From NCBI GenBank assembly GCA_963974645.1, contig CAXBEA010000099.1, positions 1 to 13,960 on the forward strand: DNA of 13,960 bases, given 5' to 3'. The DNA comes from Motiliproteus sp963974645 (GTDB taxonomy: Bacteria; Pseudomonadota; Gammaproteobacteria; Pseudomonadales; Balneatricaceae). The position numbers and the translations under genes were made by a program. This document shows, one piece after another, positions 13,327-13,960 of this stretch (positions are counted from its first letter, which is position 1; each line of letters opens with the position of its first letter). The notes beneath the pieces were generated by a model. That model did not search any database and was not told where the DNA came from. It saw only the letters and a list, made by a program, of their open reading frames with translations.

Positions 13327-13960
13327 ATGAGACCGACCAGTGTTGCGACCTTGCTGTTTTTGGGTTGCTTCTCGGAAGGGGCAGTTGCCGAGTGGCGACT
13401 GAATCTGAAACCAGGCATCAGTGAGATCAGCCGATCGGTATTTGATCTGCACATGCTTATTTTTTATATCTGTGTAGCCATCGCGGTGGTGGTATTTGGG
13501 GTGATGCTCTGGTCGATCATCTATCACCGCAAGTCTAAAGGCGCTAAGGCGCATCACTTCCATGAAAGCACCCTGGTCGAGATTCTCTGGACCCTGATTC
13601 CGTTTGTTATCCTGATTGCGATGGCATTTCCGGCCAGTAAAACCCTGATGGCGATGTACGACACCCGTGATGGCGAGTTGACGGTCCAGATCACCGGTTA
13701 TCAATGGAAGTGGCGTTATCAGTATGTCGGCGAAGAGGTGGACTATTTCAGTGTCCTGGCGACACCTGCCGAGCAGATCAGTAATCAGCAACCCAAGGGG
13801 GAAAACTATCTGCTCGAAGTGGACAAACCGCTGGTGCTGCCTGCCAATCGTAAGGTGCGTTTTTTACTGACCTCCAACGATGTGATCCACTCCTGGTGGC
13901 TGCCGGCACTGGCGGTAAAGAAGGATGCAATTCCCGGTTTTATCAACGAGGCTTGGGCTG
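13327..13960 (+). CDS. coxB: Cytochrome c oxidase subunit II (CoxB), 3' end outside the window
   Basis: Subunit of the haem-copper terminal oxidase that receives electrons from cytochrome c through its CuA centre. The first 211 residues are present. A Sec signal peptide probably ends at AVA before residue 22. Two transmembrane helices follow (about 42-66 and 84-104), then the periplasmic cupredoxin domain with the aromatic electron-entry motif GYQWKWRYQY (124-133) and NDVIHSWW, whose H188 is the first CuA ligand. The remaining ligands (the Cys pair, His and Met) would lie beyond the right edge. The ribosome binding site AGGAGG, seven bases before ATG, is the best in the window. In related bacteria coxA and coxC follow; this is expected but not seen here. 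Confidence 0.95.
   Translation, partial: MRPTSVATLLFLGCFSEGAVAEWRLNLKPGISEISRSVFDLHMLIFYICVAIAVVVFGVMLWSIIYHRKSKGAKAHHFHESTLVEILWTLIPFVILIAMAFPASKTLMAMYDTRDGELTVQITGYQWKWRYQYVGEEVDYFSVLATPAEQISNQQPKGENYLLEVDKPLVLPANRKVRFLLTSNDVIHSWWLPALAVKKDAIPGFINEAWA

Noticed and set aside
13312..13791. A 159-codon minus-strand ORF at the right edge
   Set aside because: It is antisense to coxB, whose signal peptide, two membrane helices and CuA region read correctly.

Overview
The window reads as chromosomal housekeeping DNA from a gammaproteobacterium, most likely in the Pseudomonadales/Oceanospirillales radiation. The basis is gene order. ubiE-ubiB-hisI-hisE-tatABC, dsbA next to a DgcP-type diguanylate cyclase, and cyaY divergent from lptM-lysA-dapF-DUF484-xerC-HAD phosphatase are all layouts I know from Pseudomonas; here the three blocks are adjacent. 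No tRNA, rRNA, CRISPR array, insertion sequence or phage gene was seen inside the window.

Left half (about 1-7280), all on the minus strand. Read in transcription order: dsbA (periplasmic thiol oxidase), a GGDEF diguanylate cyclase with an intact product-inhibition site, a terminator-like hairpin, ubiE and ubiB (ubiquinone synthesis), hisI and hisE (histidine steps 2-3, as two overlapping genes), then tatA, tatB and tatC (twin-arginine translocase). ubiJ, usually found between ubiE and ubiB, is absent. Beyond tatC, at the left edge, is a strong promoter of the stable-RNA type firing out of the window, which suggests an rRNA or tRNA operon just outside.

Middle (7281-8085). The dsbA upstream region holds three small perfect inverted repeats, two of which overlap, followed by one doubtful 66-residue ORF. 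cyaY (frataxin, minus) and lptM (lipoprotein, plus) diverge from two back-to-back promoters whose -35 boxes are one base apart.

Right half (8086-12797), all plus and tightly packed: lptM, lysA and dapF (the diaminopimelate-to-lysine branch), a DUF484 protein, the XerC recombinase and a YigB-like HAD phosphatase. The 70-base gap between xerC and the phosphatase gene consists almost wholly of a degenerate 13-base tandem repeat in which nearly every unit starts with ATG. The phosphatase start codon falls exactly at the next period.

Right edge (12798-13960). A decayed minus-strand reading frame, possibly an antitoxin relative, lies tail to tail with the phosphatase gene. It is followed by the 5' part of coxB (cytochrome c oxidase subunit II), probably the first gene of an aa3-type oxidase operon that continues beyond the window. 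I found no clear undescribed system. The items most worth a second look are the 13-base repeat, the antitoxin-like relic, the missing ubiJ and the palindrome cluster ahead of dsbA. Two gene starts (dsbA and the DUF484 gene) are placed downstream of the longest possible frame because of their ribosome binding sites.
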